Below are positions 24,817 to 34,046 of a stretch of DNA of 64,000 bases, in pieces. This DNA comes from an uncultured Bacteroidales bacterium (lineage in GTDB: Bacteria; Bacteroidota; Bacteroidia; Bacteroidales; Muribaculaceae). Made by a program: the position numbers and the translations under genes. The notes beneath the pieces were generated by a model. That model did no database searches. It was not told the DNA's origin and saw only the letters and a list, made by a program, of their open reading frames with translations. The stretch lies in contig CACYQB010000005.1 of assembly GCA_902776435.1 (NCBI GenBank), positions 99,234 to 163,233 on the forward strand, given 5' to 3'. The number at the start of each line of letters is the position of its first letter. Position 1 is the first letter of the stretch.

Positions 24817-25575
24817 TTATTTTCGGGAAGCACAAACAGCACGAACGGGGATGCCACTGTATCGCGAATTATACCAGATCTCTTGCTCGTTCCACTGATT
24901 AAAGAACAGGATATAGGCTTCGCCCTGGCCTGCCGCTTCGATCGTGAGTTTTTTGCGTGAATAGAGCGAGCGTGACCAATAGTAAGCAAACTTACCATCA
25001 TAATAGATGTCACTTGCACATCCTCCCGAAGCAGGCAAGAAGATAGAGTTACCATTGCTACCGGTTACCAGACAACCCTTCACACCGTTCATCTGAGTCC
25101 ACTGCCAGTCGCAGTCTTCCACCAGTTCTTGCAACTGTTCCAACGTCGGCATGCGCCACCCAGGACCCCAGTTCACGTATGCGGCATCGTCTTCAGGGTC
25201 AAGTTCCATCTTGCCATCTCCCTTGACATAACCATTTTCTGTCCAATTCATTTCATAGTACTTGTACCACGTCTCTTCTACAACATGATAAAAATTTTCG
25301 CCAATGGTATCATATTCCCAATGCGCCCACTTGTAGTTCCGCCAGCCATATTCATCTTTGGGAACGGTCTCACCCCAGGCGAAGTAGTCGCCATAATCCT
25401 CGGGGCTATCTGCCCCGACGTTACACGTCGCCCACAAGGTGCCGCTGCGCAGACCCAGATCAACGTATTCATGATTATCGGGAAGCTGTGGTTCATCTTT
25501 GTCGTCTTTGCAAGAGATGAAAACAAATGGCAATGCTATTATAGCCATTAACAAAAGACTCTTTTTCATCATCAT
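24817..25575 (-). CDS. Lipoprotein with FISUMP-like domain
   Basis: From the ATG at 25575 (MMMKKSLLLMAIIALPFVF) the protein has 252 residues. Lipobox FISC is followed by KDDKDEP. The body shows YVDLGLRSGTLWATCNVGA, YGDYFAWGET and GWRMPTLEQLQELVEDC, then VRAVCASRK at the end. This is the pattern of the Fibrobacter-type major paralogous (FISUMP) domains that are common in surface lipoproteins of Bacteroidales; their function is unknown. An upstream start at 25659 adds 28 non-signal residues and was rejected. Confidence 0.75.
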   Translation of the reverse strand: MMMKKSLLLMAIIALPFVFISCKDDKDEPQLPDNHEYVDLGLRSGTLWATCNVGADSPEDYGDYFAWGETVPKDEYGWRNYKWAHWEYDTIGENFYHVVEETWYKYYEMNWTENGYVKGDGKMELDPEDDAAYVNWGPGWRMPTLEQLQELVEDCDWQWTQMNGVKGCLVTGSNGNSIFLPASGGCASDIYYDGKFAYYWSRSLYSRKKLTIEAAGQGEAYILFFNQWNEQEIWYNSRYSGIPVRAVCASRK

Positions 25576-25640
25576 AACCAGTTTCTTGTTTATCACCAAT
25601 TTATAATTCACGTCCAAGATATTTAAGTAATCTTCTATAA

Positions 25641-25680
25641 GTTGGATTGTGTAATCCAACCGATTAGCCTATAAAAGTCT
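25641..25680 (+). repeat. Interspersed repeat, partial copy 8 (right half)
   Basis: AATCCAACCGATTAGCC and ATAAAAGTC correspond to the right end of the family. GTTGGATT/AATCCAAC forms an 8-bp hairpin. It overlaps the stop of the HAD gene. Confidence 0.6.
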
Positions 25681-26317
25681 ATTTCTGGCTGTTACACCGG
25701 GAAATGAGGTCTTCAAGCAACCCATGCCAGTCCGCGCCATTATCGGGCTGCAGCACATGTATTCCCAGCGAAGCAGCAACCTCTGTGTTATGCGCACTAT
25801 CATCTATAAAAACCGTCTCTTCGGGCTTCGCGTTTTCCTTCTCGAGCATCATCTTGAAGATACGGCTTTCTGGTTTCATGATACCCATTTCGTAACTGAG
25901 ATAGAGCGCATCGAAGTAGTGGTCTAATCCATGTCCACGGCCATCGAAGGCACTGCTGAGTACCCACTGCATCATGAACGGGTTGGTGTTGCTCAGCAAG
26001 CTTAGCCTGAAGCCGCGTTGGCGCAACTCGACGAGTTTGTCAAGGTTACGCTGCGACACTTCCACCGCATAACCCTGCCATCCATAGGCGCAATCCTCAA
26101 GCGTCATTTCCTTTCCTGCAAGTTCACTCAGCTGGCAACGGAACTGCTCGGCAGTAATCTTGCCGCTCTCGAGGTCCCCGAAGATTCCCACCTGTGCAAA
26201 CGAATCAAGGTAAGATGCAGCATCGGCAAACCCCACCTCACTAAAACGTCTGATGGCTTGGTTCTTATCTATCTTGAAGATAACTCCACCTAAATCAAAG
26301 ACAATGTTCTTTATCAT
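25679..26317 (-). CDS. HAD-superfamily hydrolase (subfamily IA, variant 3)
   Basis: 212 residues from ATG 26317. Motif I is VFDLGGVIF (nucleophile Asp near residue 8), motif II is SLLSNTNP, the Lys of motif III is in MGIMKPESRIF and motif IV is FIDDSAHN. It is a cytosolic phosphatase of small phosphorylated metabolites; the substrate cannot be read. A TACCTTTG -7 element lies at 26339-26346 (minus strand). The GC content is closer to that of the host genes than to its accessory neighbours. Confidence 0.88.
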   Translation of the reverse strand: MIKNIVFDLGGVIFKIDKNQAIRRFSEVGFADAASYLDSFAQVGIFGDLESGKITAEQFRCQLSELAGKEMTLEDCAYGWQGYAVEVSQRNLDKLVELRQRGFRLSLLSNTNPFMMQWVLSSAFDGRGHGLDHYFDALYLSYEMGIMKPESRIFKMMLEKENAKPEETVFIDDSAHNTEVAASLGIHVLQPDNGADWHGLLEDLISRCNSQK

Positions 26318-26362
26318 AAACAACCACTATTATCCACACAAAGGTAGCGATTCTTCACTCAG

Positions 26363-26436
26363 AGGGTGTGTCATAATATTTTTGATCGGCCTAACGGCCG
26401 AGAAGAAATCTGCGACAAATGAATTATGAAACAGCC
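26363..26436. mobile_element. MITE-like element, short copy 2
   Basis: GGGTGTGTCATAAT at the left matches the right end ATTATGAAACAGCC as an inverted repeat (12 of 14). The middle keeps the TCGGCCTAACGGCCGA hairpin and GACAAATGAAT seen in copy 1 at 18.1 kb, but about 100 internal bases are absent. Confidence 0.65.
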
Positions 26437-26474
26437 ACGCAATACAGGTTGTGGAAATCGCTTGCTAGTCTATG

Positions 26475-26900
26475 TTATTGGTAGATGTCTTGCTCTTGGG
26501 TAAAATAGAAAGTGTCGAAGATGTCGCCTGCTGTGACTTGGAGGATAAAACCTCTTGACTCGATTGCATCAGGCAATGCAGTTGCCGTGACAGTCAACTT
26601 GTTACCTTCAAATTTCACTGTAAACCAGTCTGCGCTGAATTGCAATCTGTTCTCAGGGTCCAGCGTTTGACTCTTGCCATCAATGCTGACGGATTCTATC
26701 CATGGACGCTCATAATTCCTGCACAGGAAAGTATATTCGCCGCTCTCTTCGGGCAGATAATAAACGCCCTGGATGTTCATCAGGTTATTGACGTTGGTCC
26801 ATTTCATTTTGTCCCACTTTCCGACGGGTTCATCACCACAGGATGACACACCTAACAACGCAATAAACAAGACGACGAGGATTTTTGACAGATGCTTCAT
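26475..26900 (-). CDS. Lipoprotein with BACON-like domain
   Basis: 141 residues from ATG 26900 (MKHLSKILVVLFIALLGVSS). Lipobox VSSC is followed by GDEP. The C-terminal pattern ADWFTVKFEGNKLTVTATA, then SRGFILQVTAGDIFDTFYF and a final TQEQ, resembles BACON domains, which often bind mucin or polysaccharide in Bacteroidetes. This is a pattern-level assignment. It starts next to the carboxypeptidase-regulatory-like gene on the same strand, but the order shows it is downstream. Confidence 0.65.
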   Translation of the reverse strand: MKHLSKILVVLFIALLGVSSCGDEPVGKWDKMKWTNVNNLMNIQGVYYLPEESGEYTFLCRNYERPWIESVSIDGKSQTLDPENRLQFSADWFTVKFEGNKLTVTATALPDAIESRGFILQVTAGDIFDTFYFTQEQDIYQ

Positions 26901-26937
26901 AAGTGACAATTCTTTTTCAGTTATTTATCTGGGTTTA

Positions 26938-28032
26938 TTATTCTTTCAGTTCTTTCTTGAAGAGTTCATCGACAGCAGCCTTGAGATTGGGGGCCAATGC
27001 AGGAATATGGTGGTTCTTCTCGAGGCGGCGCAACTCGTTGATGTCCATTTCCACCTCATTTTCCTTGCGCGTCTGCTTGAACTCCTTCTTATCGATATAG
27101 TCGCGCCCGATGGTATAGGTCTCAAGCAGGATAATGTAATCCTGGTCAGTCCTGTCAAAATGGCCCGAAACAAGAATTTGCTTCATCACGAGGCCATCGA
27201 TGCGGGATTGCCCGTTCTCATCAATAATATAGACATCGTAGTAGCTATGGTTAGCGGGGATGTCCTCCTTCTTCTTTTTTTTCTTTTTGCCCGTTTTTGC
27301 CTCTTTGGCAGCTTCCTTGGTCGCTTCGATGTGATCGTCATAGGCCCAGATGTCGAAGTTGGTGGTGCGCTGTCCTGCCTTGTAATCATCGTCAATATAG
27401 CCCAGCGCCGAGATTGTATCACTCACCACACGACGGCCCGAGGGCTCTTCGGTAATAAACAATTGTCCTTTACTCGCGCCCTTGAGGATCTTTTTGTAAA
27501 TGTTCGTCGTGTCGATTCGTGCCCACTTGTCAATGTAGTGGCCGACAAGCGTACTGATGAGGAAACGGAATAATCCGTTCATGCCTCGGGACACGCTGCG
27601 GGTTTTACTCGATATCTTCTGTTTGGCAAACTCATAGGTATTGTCCACCACGCCGGCACGGAAGTAGATAGGACCTTCGTCACAGACGTACACACAGCGG
27701 TAGTAGGTCTGGACATAGAGCAGTTCCTTGGGCTTGACCTCCAACTCCGATAACATGAAGTTCTCATCCTGCATCACCACTGTCATGCTGGGTACCGTGT
27801 CGATATTCACGTCAGTGGCCTTGAATGCCACATGAGAGAAGTAGAGATGTTTCACGCCCTTGGCATCATTGAGCCAACCGTCATTATCGGTCGATCCCAC
27901 CAGAGCACCTTTCTCGTTGGTCACACACACGGCAGCGATGGGCAAGCCATCGACGTCAACAACCTGAAGGCGCTGAGCATGCGCGCCTGCCGCCATAACC
28001 AACAACAGGGCGATAACAAATAACTTTCTCAT
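26938..28032 (-). CDS. Secreted protein with carboxypeptidase-regulatory-like N-domain
   Basis: 364 residues with signal peptide (MRKLFVIALLLVMAAGAHAQ). The N-terminal domain (about 21-95: VVDVDGLPIAAVCVTNEKG, then STDNDGWL and LYFSHVAFK) looks like a CarboxypepD-regulatory-like or CNA-B-like fold. The remainder is an unrecognised alpha/beta region. It includes a Lys-rich run (GKKKKKKKED, near residue 240) and a charged C-terminal helix. It starts 22 bases downstream of the PorQ gene, so it is probably co-transcribed with it. Such proteins are common periplasmic or outer-membrane proteins of Bacteroidales; the role is unknown. Confidence 0.65.
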   Translation of the reverse strand: MRKLFVIALLLVMAAGAHAQRLQVVDVDGLPIAAVCVTNEKGALVGSTDNDGWLNDAKGVKHLYFSHVAFKATDVNIDTVPSMTVVMQDENFMLSELEVKPKELLYVQTYYRCVYVCDEGPIYFRAGVVDNTYEFAKQKISSKTRSVSRGMNGLFRFLISTLVGHYIDKWARIDTTNIYKKILKGASKGQLFITEEPSGRRVVSDTISALGYIDDDYKAGQRTTNFDIWAYDDHIEATKEAAKEAKTGKKKKKKKEDIPANHSYYDVYIIDENGQSRIDGLVMKQILVSGHFDRTDQDYIILLETYTIGRDYIDKKEFKQTRKENEVEMDINELRRLEKNHHIPALAPNLKAAVDELFKKELKE

Positions 28033-28054
28033 AAAAACTCCTCTGGTGATGAAA

Positions 28055-29086
28055 TTATTTCAACAACTCGCCGATGCTGGTGGTGAGATTGAACATAAAG
28101 GTCGAAGCACCCGTGTGGGGACGCGCGAAGGCTGCCCCGATACCGAAGGCCCTCACCTTCAAGCCGGCGCCAACGGAAAGTCCCGACATGAAGTCGCGCT
28201 TATAGGTGGCCATGTCGGTGCGCGTACGGTAGTTGTAGCCGATGCCCAGATAGATGTTATCAGCGGGAAGGACATCGACGCCGAAAACGAGGTGGCGCAG
28301 CAGGTTGCTGCCGAAGGAGTCCTTCTTGATCAATCCGCTATTGGGGTTATTGACGTCCTCAATCTTGTAATAGGGCGAGTTCCAGCGGGTAAGTTCATAG
28401 GCCGTGATATGCAGGCGAAGGGGCGCGTGGCCCAGCATCTTGCTCACACCCACCTGGATATCCCAGGGCAGGTTGTCCTTGTACTCGTTAAACTTTTTCA
28501 CTTGACCACCCAAGTTCTTGGCCACCAATGAGGCCGAGAACTCATGGTCCGGGTCGTAGTAGTTGACACCCAGGTCGGCAGCGACAGCCCCGGCACTATA
28601 ATCCTCATACTTGGAATAGAGATACTTCAAGGTGATACCGCCACGGAAGCGATCACTGATGTCGTGGCTATAGCTGAGGCTGAAAGCAATGTCGCTGGCA
28701 CTGAAAGTGCCCGTTTTGGTGCCATCGATAGCCGCGCCCTGGATGTTACCGTAACCGAAGTACTGTACACCCACGGCAAATGCACCATGCTCGCTTACAC
28801 CCTGGCCATAACGCAGTCCGGCGAAATTGGTCTCGCCGATGTATCTCATATAGTTAATACCTACCTGATGGTCAAATTCCGGGCCTAACAGGGCAGGGTT
28901 CTGCTCGATGAGGTTGATGTCATCGTCGATGATGGTGAGGTTGTGACCGCCAAGGCCATACACATGGCTTGACGAGGGCACATTCAGGAAATTATAGGCC
29001 GTTGTCTTGGGTCCGTCCTCAGCCAACAGTTGAAGGGCCACAAATATTGCGGCCATCAGTATGAGGTGACGCAGATATGTAGTCAT
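28055..29086 (-). CDS. porQ: Type IX secretion system protein PorQ
   Basis: 343 residues with signal peptide. After it comes the PorQ landmark order: AYNFLNVPSSSHVYGLGG, DDDINLIEQNPALL, GTFSASDIAFSLSYSHDIS, YSKYEDYSAGAVAADLGVNY and VGVSKMLGHAPLRLHITAYE. The protein is an outer-membrane barrel that, with PorU, PorV and PorZ, forms the attachment complex that removes the C-terminal signal of cargo and links it to the surface. This fits the T9SS-type tails on the endonuclease (10.1 kb) and the protein at 41.2 kb. Confidence 0.88.
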   Translation of the reverse strand: MTTYLRHLILMAAIFVALQLLAEDGPKTTAYNFLNVPSSSHVYGLGGHNLTIIDDDINLIEQNPALLGPEFDHQVGINYMRYIGETNFAGLRYGQGVSEHGAFAVGVQYFGYGNIQGAAIDGTKTGTFSASDIAFSLSYSHDISDRFRGGITLKYLYSKYEDYSAGAVAADLGVNYYDPDHEFSASLVAKNLGGQVKKFNEYKDNLPWDIQVGVSKMLGHAPLRLHITAYELTRWNSPYYKIEDVNNPNSGLIKKDSFGSNLLRHLVFGVDVLPADNIYLGIGYNYRTRTDMATYKRDFMSGLSVGAGLKVRAFGIGAAFARPHTGASTFMFNLTTSIGELLK

Positions 29087-29203
29087 AAAGTCTTAATTTC
29101 TTATCTCCAGTATTTATACCTCTATAACGATAAAACCGCACTCGTTAGTATATAAACGGCAAGTTTTAATCACTCATGTTCCACTGGCTGAACCCGTTCA
29201 CGC

Positions 29204-30139
29204 TCACTTCTTGTTCATCAGAATCTCCACGAGTTGTTTGTGGCGGGTGTTGGCGACTTCAAGAATCAAACCGCAGACCAGCAGCAAGAGTGACAACAGG
29301 ATGGTAAAGCCACACACAATCAGTGTGGGGAAACGAGGCACAAGACCTGTGGAAAAATAGTCAACAAACACGGGTATCATACCTATCGCTCCAGCCAAAA
29401 ACAGGATGCAGGCAAGAATGGAGAAAAACAGCAGTGGCTTGTAATGCACAAAGAGTGAGAATGCCGTTTTTATCACTTTAAAGCCGTCGCTGAAGGTGTT
29501 CAACTTTGACGTGCTGCCCTCGGGACGGTTGTTATAGCCGACGGGTATCGAGCGCACCAAGAAATTGTTGTCCAGGGCATAAATCGTCATCTCGGTCTCA
29601 ATTTCAAAGCCTTGGGTCAAGATCGGGAAATTCTTGACAAACGTTGCGCTGAAGGCCCGCAGACCAGACAGGATGTCAGGGACTTCGCTCTTGAACATCT
29701 TGTTGATGAGGAAGCGCAGCATCAGGTTGCCGAAGTTGTGAAAACGCCGCTGGTTCACTTCCAGATAGGACGATGATATCCTGTCGCCCACCACCATGTC
29801 AACACCGTCATTCAGGACCAGTTCGGCCATTCGGGGCAACTGGTCAACGTGATAGGTGTCGTCACCATCGATGATCAGGTAGCAGTCCGCATCGACATTG
29901 CGGAACAGGCTACGCAACACGTTGCCTTTGCCTTGACGCGGCTCAGCCACAACAAGGGCTCCGGCATCCCTGGCAATCTGAGCGGTGTCATCAGTTGAGT
30001 TGTTGTCGCAGACAATGATTTGAGCGACAGGCAATGCCCGACGGACATCAGCCACGACCTTGGCAATCGTAATGGCCTCGTTATAGCATGGAATCAACAC
30101 CACAATACGGGCGTCTTGTTCATTACTTTTTAAAGACAT
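29204..30139 (-). CDS. Membrane-anchored family 2 glycosyltransferase (GtrB/DPM1-like)
   Basis: 311 residues. The GT-A N-terminus reads VVLIPCYNEAITI, DNNSTDDT and the catalytic DGDDTY (Asp-x-Asp type). The C-terminus has two membrane helices (about 235-255 and 272-295). It probably loads a hexose on to polyprenol phosphate. Its start overlaps the end of the polytopic membrane gene by 17 bases, so translation is probably coupled. This suggests that the partner uses or flips the lipid-linked sugar. Confidence 0.85.
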   Translation of the reverse strand: MSLKSNEQDARIVVLIPCYNEAITIAKVVADVRRALPVAQIIVCDNNSTDDTAQIARDAGALVVAEPRQGKGNVLRSLFRNVDADCYLIIDGDDTYHVDQLPRMAELVLNDGVDMVVGDRISSSYLEVNQRRFHNFGNLMLRFLINKMFKSEVPDILSGLRAFSATFVKNFPILTQGFEIETEMTIYALDNNFLVRSIPVGYNNRPEGSTSKLNTFSDGFKVIKTAFSLFVHYKPLLFFSILACILFLAGAIGMIPVFVDYFSTGLVPRFPTLIVCGFTILLSLLLLVCGLILEVANTRHKQLVEILMNKK

Positions 30140-31382
30140 GGGATTTCAGCTTTTTGAAGTCAATAATTTTGTACAGGAAGCACAAGCTGGCAAACCAGCA
30201 CACCAGCAATGCCCGCGAAGTGATAATAAAGTGCGTGAAGGAATGGTGCACAACCGCAAAATACCACAACGGCGTCAGCATTGCTATCAGCAATAAAATG
30301 GAATATCGGTTCTGCTCGCGACGGCTTCTCCTGGCCATCAGAGCGGGTATGGCAAAGACTGCAACGACAGCCCACCTGATTAAGCCGGTGGCCGTGAACA
30401 CCGACCAGCGAGTCTTAAACAGGGCAAGCATTTTCAGCCAGAATGCCCACATCGGCTCGGCCTCCTGCCCCGTCGAATGAAGTTGTATGGAATCAGTCAC
30501 CTGGTCCAAGGGATTATAGCCGGCAAGCAGATAGGCCATACCCCATTTTGAGGCCCACATCAGGCTATAGCCCACAAACCATGCCACACACAGGGCTAAT
30601 ACTGAGCGCCAGTTGCTCAGGCGTTCCTCCTTGAGGACCAAGACAGTGAGAGGCACACCCAGTGTCATCGCAGGCGTGGTCAGGAAGTCCAGGAAAGACG
30701 TCACGGCACCAATGGCAAAGAAACAGAGCAGCAGCCGGTTTAGATTGTCACTCAGGCTCTTGAAGGCCAGTAATGCGATGATGCTCACCAGGGTGATATA
30801 ATAGCATGTCGAGAATTGCAGCGACCACGGGATCACCGCCGAATGCACCATCGCCATCGAAACGATAAAACAAACGGCTACCCCAACGGATAACTTGCGC
30901 GCCATCAATGTCAAGGCAATGACCAGCAGTATCATCAAAGCGATGCCGTTGAGTAACCTGATTTTGCCGTAGTCCATCACGGTGAGAAGAGGCCGCAGGA
31001 ACACCTGATAGCCATGCCAGTACTTGCCATATTCAAAGGGCTCGGCAACCAAATTGCCACTGGCCAGTTGATCCATCGATACAATCATGTCAACATCTCC
31101 ACGGTAACGGTAATTACGCATGGCGGCATCAATGGGATGACTCGCGTCGGCACAGTAGGCGACGTTATGCATATAACAGTCGGTGAAGTTATCCACGACC
31201 ACAGAGCCATCCAGCGAAGTCTTGGCCGGGTAAGCCCCCTCTCTGTCAAATATCTCGACAGAGGCCTTGAACTGCTGCTCAATCGCGCTGCGCGGAATCA
31301 GGTGCACAACAATCACCAGCGTCGTGAACAGAGCGAGCAGGACGATGTACAGGAGAGCTATGGAAGGCAGGAGTCTCTTCAT
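30123..31382 (-). CDS. Polytopic membrane protein, possible lipid-linked-sugar glycosyltransferase partner
   Basis: 419 residues. One N-terminal helix is followed by a periplasmic domain of about 110 residues, then about nine further membrane segments, and a Lys-rich end. It is not assigned to a named family from motifs. The layout (GT-C-like: large first loop with an acidic DREG, many helices) and coupling to the GtrB-like enzyme fit a GtrC- or dolichyl-type transferase. No typical GT-C DxD/ExD pair is certain. It follows the DUF2007 gene by 31 bases. Confidence 0.6.
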   Translation of the reverse strand: MKRLLPSIALLYIVLLALFTTLVIVVHLIPRSAIEQQFKASVEIFDREGAYPAKTSLDGSVVVDNFTDCYMHNVAYCADASHPIDAAMRNYRYRGDVDMIVSMDQLASGNLVAEPFEYGKYWHGYQVFLRPLLTVMDYGKIRLLNGIALMILLVIALTLMARKLSVGVAVCFIVSMAMVHSAVIPWSLQFSTCYYITLVSIIALLAFKSLSDNLNRLLLCFFAIGAVTSFLDFLTTPAMTLGVPLTVLVLKEERLSNWRSVLALCVAWFVGYSLMWASKWGMAYLLAGYNPLDQVTDSIQLHSTGQEAEPMWAFWLKMLALFKTRWSVFTATGLIRWAVVAVFAIPALMARRSRREQNRYSILLLIAMLTPLWYFAVVHHSFTHFIITSRALLVCWFASLCFLYKIIDFKKLKSHVFKK

Positions 31383-31413
31383 ACGCTATCAATTCTGGCG
31401 CAGCATCAGCCAC

Positions 31414-31824
31414 TTATTGCAACGAGGCTTGAATGCGGTCAAGGGCAGGAAGGTCACAATCGGCAAGAGCATCCTTAGCCAAGGCGTAGAGGTCACTGCG
31501 CGATTTGTCAATCACAGGATGACACTTGAGGGCGATGGCACAGAAGGCCTTGTTGCACGCTTGCAGGTTCTCGAACTGCTCGGGCGTCATCTCATCCTGA
31601 TAGTCCTTATAATCCACCTCGCCGCCATAGATGGCCTGAATGGCCAATTCAATGTCGCGCTCAAACACGACGACCCTTACGGGAGCCATCCAGATGGCGT
31701 TGGCCGTGCTGTCAACAATGACGCCGGCAGGAATACCGCTGGCTTCGAGAGCACCCTTGACGATATTGGCATCGATGGCGTTAGGATACTTGTCGAGAAC
31801 GACAATTTTTTCTTCGTTTTCCAT
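31414..31824 (-). CDS. DUF2007-family protein
   Basis: 136 residues, cytosolic. The N-terminal domain KIVVLDKYPNAIDANIVKGA, LEASGIPAGVIVDS and VRVVVFERDIELA matches DUF2007 (putative signal-transducing, GlnB-like fold). The C-terminal helix has CHPV and CDLP. It lies between MltG and the polytopic membrane protein on the same strand. The role is unknown. Confidence 0.7.
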   Translation of the reverse strand: MENEEKIVVLDKYPNAIDANIVKGALEASGIPAGVIVDSTANAIWMAPVRVVVFERDIELAIQAIYGGEVDYKDYQDEMTPEQFENLQACNKAFCAIALKCHPVIDKSRSDLYALAKDALADCDLPALDRIQASLQ

Positions 31825-31892
31825 AATGGTTATTATTTATTGCCGTGACAAAGCCACGGCACACGTTAACACTGCTGATGATTTTAAAATTA

Positions 31893-32903
31893 CTACTTGA
31901 TGCCTCGGGAATTGAGGGCCGCCTGATAGCGGTGGGCGTTATCAAGGTGAGAAGCATAGTCACGGGTGAAATCGTGATAACCGCTGAAGTCGGGACGCGC
32001 GCACATGTAAAGATAGTCATGCTGCGGAGCGTCGAGCACCGCGTCAATCGTTGATTTCTCGGGCAGACGGATGGGGCCAGGGGGCAAACCGTTCACACGA
32101 TAGGTGTTATAGGGTGAGTTGATCTGGGTCATCGGCACAGTGATACGCTTTATGGAAAAGTCTCCGATGGCAAACTTCACGGTTGGGTCGGCCTGCAAGC
32201 GCATGCCTTGCTGGTAACGGTTGAGGTAAAGACGGGCCACCTTTCCACGCTCATCGGCCTTGACGGTCTCTTCCTCGACAATCGATGCGACGGTAGCCAC
32301 CTCATCAGGGGTAAGGCCCAAACGCTCAGCCTTGGCCTTGCGCTCGCTAGTCCAGAAGTCGTTGTAGTAATCAAACATGCGGTCGAGCATCTTCTCGGGA
32401 GAGATGTTCCAGTAGAACTCGTAGGTATCAGGCATCAACAGGCATGCGATGGTCTGGGGAGTCTTGCCATACTTGGCGCACACGGCACTATCCCTCAAAG
32501 CCTTGCGCATCCCGTCGGGACCATCCATAAAGGTCTCGCCCCAGCGGTCGGTCCATTCATCCAGGGTACGCACGTTGTTAAAGGTGAAGCGCACACCGCT
32601 CTGCGCACCGTTCTTGATGAAACGGGCAGCGGTAAAAGGCGACATGCCTTGAGTAATGCGGAAAGCGCCTTCACGCTTTTCGACATTGGCACCCATGAGC
32701 GAAAGCAACGTTGCCACACGCTTGCCGTAGGTGACCTCGACATGAGCCTGAATGCTGTCACTGATCGACTCGATGGTGCTACCCTTACGCATCTTGATCA
32801 GGCCCTCGGCAGGAGCGCCAGAGAAGAGGTAAGGCGCGGCAAGTGCCACGAGAATAAGAACTACTGCAGCGACGATGGCGCAGATGATCCATTTCTTTTT
32901 CAT
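31893..32903 (-). CDS. mltG: Endolytic murein transglycosylase MltG
   Basis: 336 residues with one N-terminal membrane anchor (residues 7-27). The YceG/MltG catalytic stretch VATVASIVEEETVKADERGKV places the catalytic Glu at about 210. QADPTVKFAIGD, SPYNTYRVNGLPPGPI and the C-terminal HDYLYMC follow in the family order. It cuts nascent glycan strands in the periplasm to set their length. Only 2 bases separate it from the upstream mannose-6-phosphate isomerase, so they share a transcript. Confidence 0.93.
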   Translation of the reverse strand: MKKKWIICAIVAAVVLILVALAAPYLFSGAPAEGLIKMRKGSTIESISDSIQAHVEVTYGKRVATLLSLMGANVEKREGAFRITQGMSPFTAARFIKNGAQSGVRFTFNNVRTLDEWTDRWGETFMDGPDGMRKALRDSAVCAKYGKTPQTIACLLMPDTYEFYWNISPEKMLDRMFDYYNDFWTSERKAKAERLGLTPDEVATVASIVEEETVKADERGKVARLYLNRYQQGMRLQADPTVKFAIGDFSIKRITVPMTQINSPYNTYRVNGLPPGPIRLPEKSTIDAVLDAPQHDYLYMCARPDFSGYHDFTRDYASHLDNAHRYQAALNSRGIK

Positions 32904-32905
32904 AT

Positions 32906-33892
32906 CTAATTCTGTTTTTGGTTTTCGTTAAGAACTGTCACAAGCAGCAATCGGGCCGCACCATTCATCTCTACCCTATCGGCGATGGCTGGAACGAGCG
33001 CTGTCTCACCCTGGTGCAAGGTGACAGGCGCCATTTCCTCCACAACAAGGGTGGTCTCACCCCCGATGCAGACCATAGCCACGAAGGAGTGACTGCCTGG
33101 GTACTCCAGGCTATAGCCGTTCTCAAAGGCCAAACGGCACACGTCAAAATCCGCGCATTCCACCAGTCTAGTCATGCCTGGACCGATGCAGGGCTTGTCA
33201 AGCACCTCGCCATTGCGTGCATTGAAATCGAGGGCTTCGCGAGCCTCATCCACATGTAATTCCCGCAGGTTGCCATCAGCGTCACGGCGGTTATAGTCCC
33301 ACACGCGATAGGTGATGTCGCTGGACTGCTGGATCTCGACAAGCAGATTGCCGGCACCGATGGTGTGAATCTGACCAGCGGAGATATAGAAAGTATCGCC
33401 CGGCTGGGACTCGGTGGCATTTACCACGTCAAGGATTGTGCCATCGGCCAAGAGGCGGTCAAATTCCTCGGCGGTAATCGAACGTTTAAAACCTGTGTGG
33501 ACCAGTGCGCCCTCATCGGCGTCAAGGATATACCACATCTCGTTCTTTCCCAAACTGTTATGGCGTCGACGGGCCATTTCATCATCAGGATGCACCTGAA
33601 TGGACAGGTCACGCTTGGCATCTATAAACTTGATGAGCAAAGGGAAGTGGTCACCATAGCAGCGATAGACGTCTTCACCCACAAGTTCTGCCCCATAGCG
33701 CTGAACCAATTGGGTAAGCGTCATGCCGCGGTCCTTGCCATCAGCAACGATAGACTCACGCCCCGGCATAGCCGACAATTCCCAACTCTCACCGATGGGT
33801 ACTTCCTGAGAAGGCAGCCGCTTGAAGGCCACCAATTTATCACCGCCCCACAGGACAGGCTTCAATATATTATTGAATTGATAGATCTGCAT
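32906..33892 (-). CDS. manA: Mannose-6-phosphate isomerase (class I)
   Basis: Start at 33892 (MQIYQFNNILKPVLWGGDKL); 328 residues. The Zn-site region FPLLIKFIDAKRDLSIQVHPDD and the active-site GKNEMWYILDADEGA are plain, with a later GAGNLLVEIQQSSDITYRVWDY. It interconverts mannose-6-phosphate and fructose-6-phosphate, feeding mannose into central metabolism or into GDP-mannose. A TACCTTTG -7 element lies at 33911-33918 (minus strand), 19 bases upstream, which argues against the start 7 codons earlier. Mannose use would fit the N-glycan locus upstream. Confidence 0.92.
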   Translation of the reverse strand: MQIYQFNNILKPVLWGGDKLVAFKRLPSQEVPIGESWELSAMPGRESIVADGKDRGMTLTQLVQRYGAELVGEDVYRCYGDHFPLLIKFIDAKRDLSIQVHPDDEMARRRHNSLGKNEMWYILDADEGALVHTGFKRSITAEEFDRLLADGTILDVVNATESQPGDTFYISAGQIHTIGAGNLLVEIQQSSDITYRVWDYNRRDADGNLRELHVDEAREALDFNARNGEVLDKPCIGPGMTRLVECADFDVCRLAFENGYSLEYPGSHSFVAMVCIGGETTLVVEEMAPVTLHQGETALVPAIADRVEMNGAARLLLVTVLNENQKQN

Positions 33893-34046
33893 AATGATTA
33901 GTTCAACTTGCAAAGGTAGTGAAAAGTTTTCAGTTCTCCATTTTCACCCTTCACTATTTTTATCAGCAAACCAGCCATGAATGAATCATTATCCATCCAT
34001 GGCCAGTAAATCTTGTCAATCTCGCGAACTTAGGCGAAAATCCTTT

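Noticed and set aside
18650-25680. Integron-like gene-cassette array
   Set aside because: Repeats between small same-strand genes suggested cassettes, but no paired GTTRRRY / RYYYAAC boxes are conserved and no integrase is present.
26773-27573. 266-codon plus-strand open frame
   Set aside because: Antisense to the secreted regulatory-like protein; hydrophobic bias is a reverse-complement effect.
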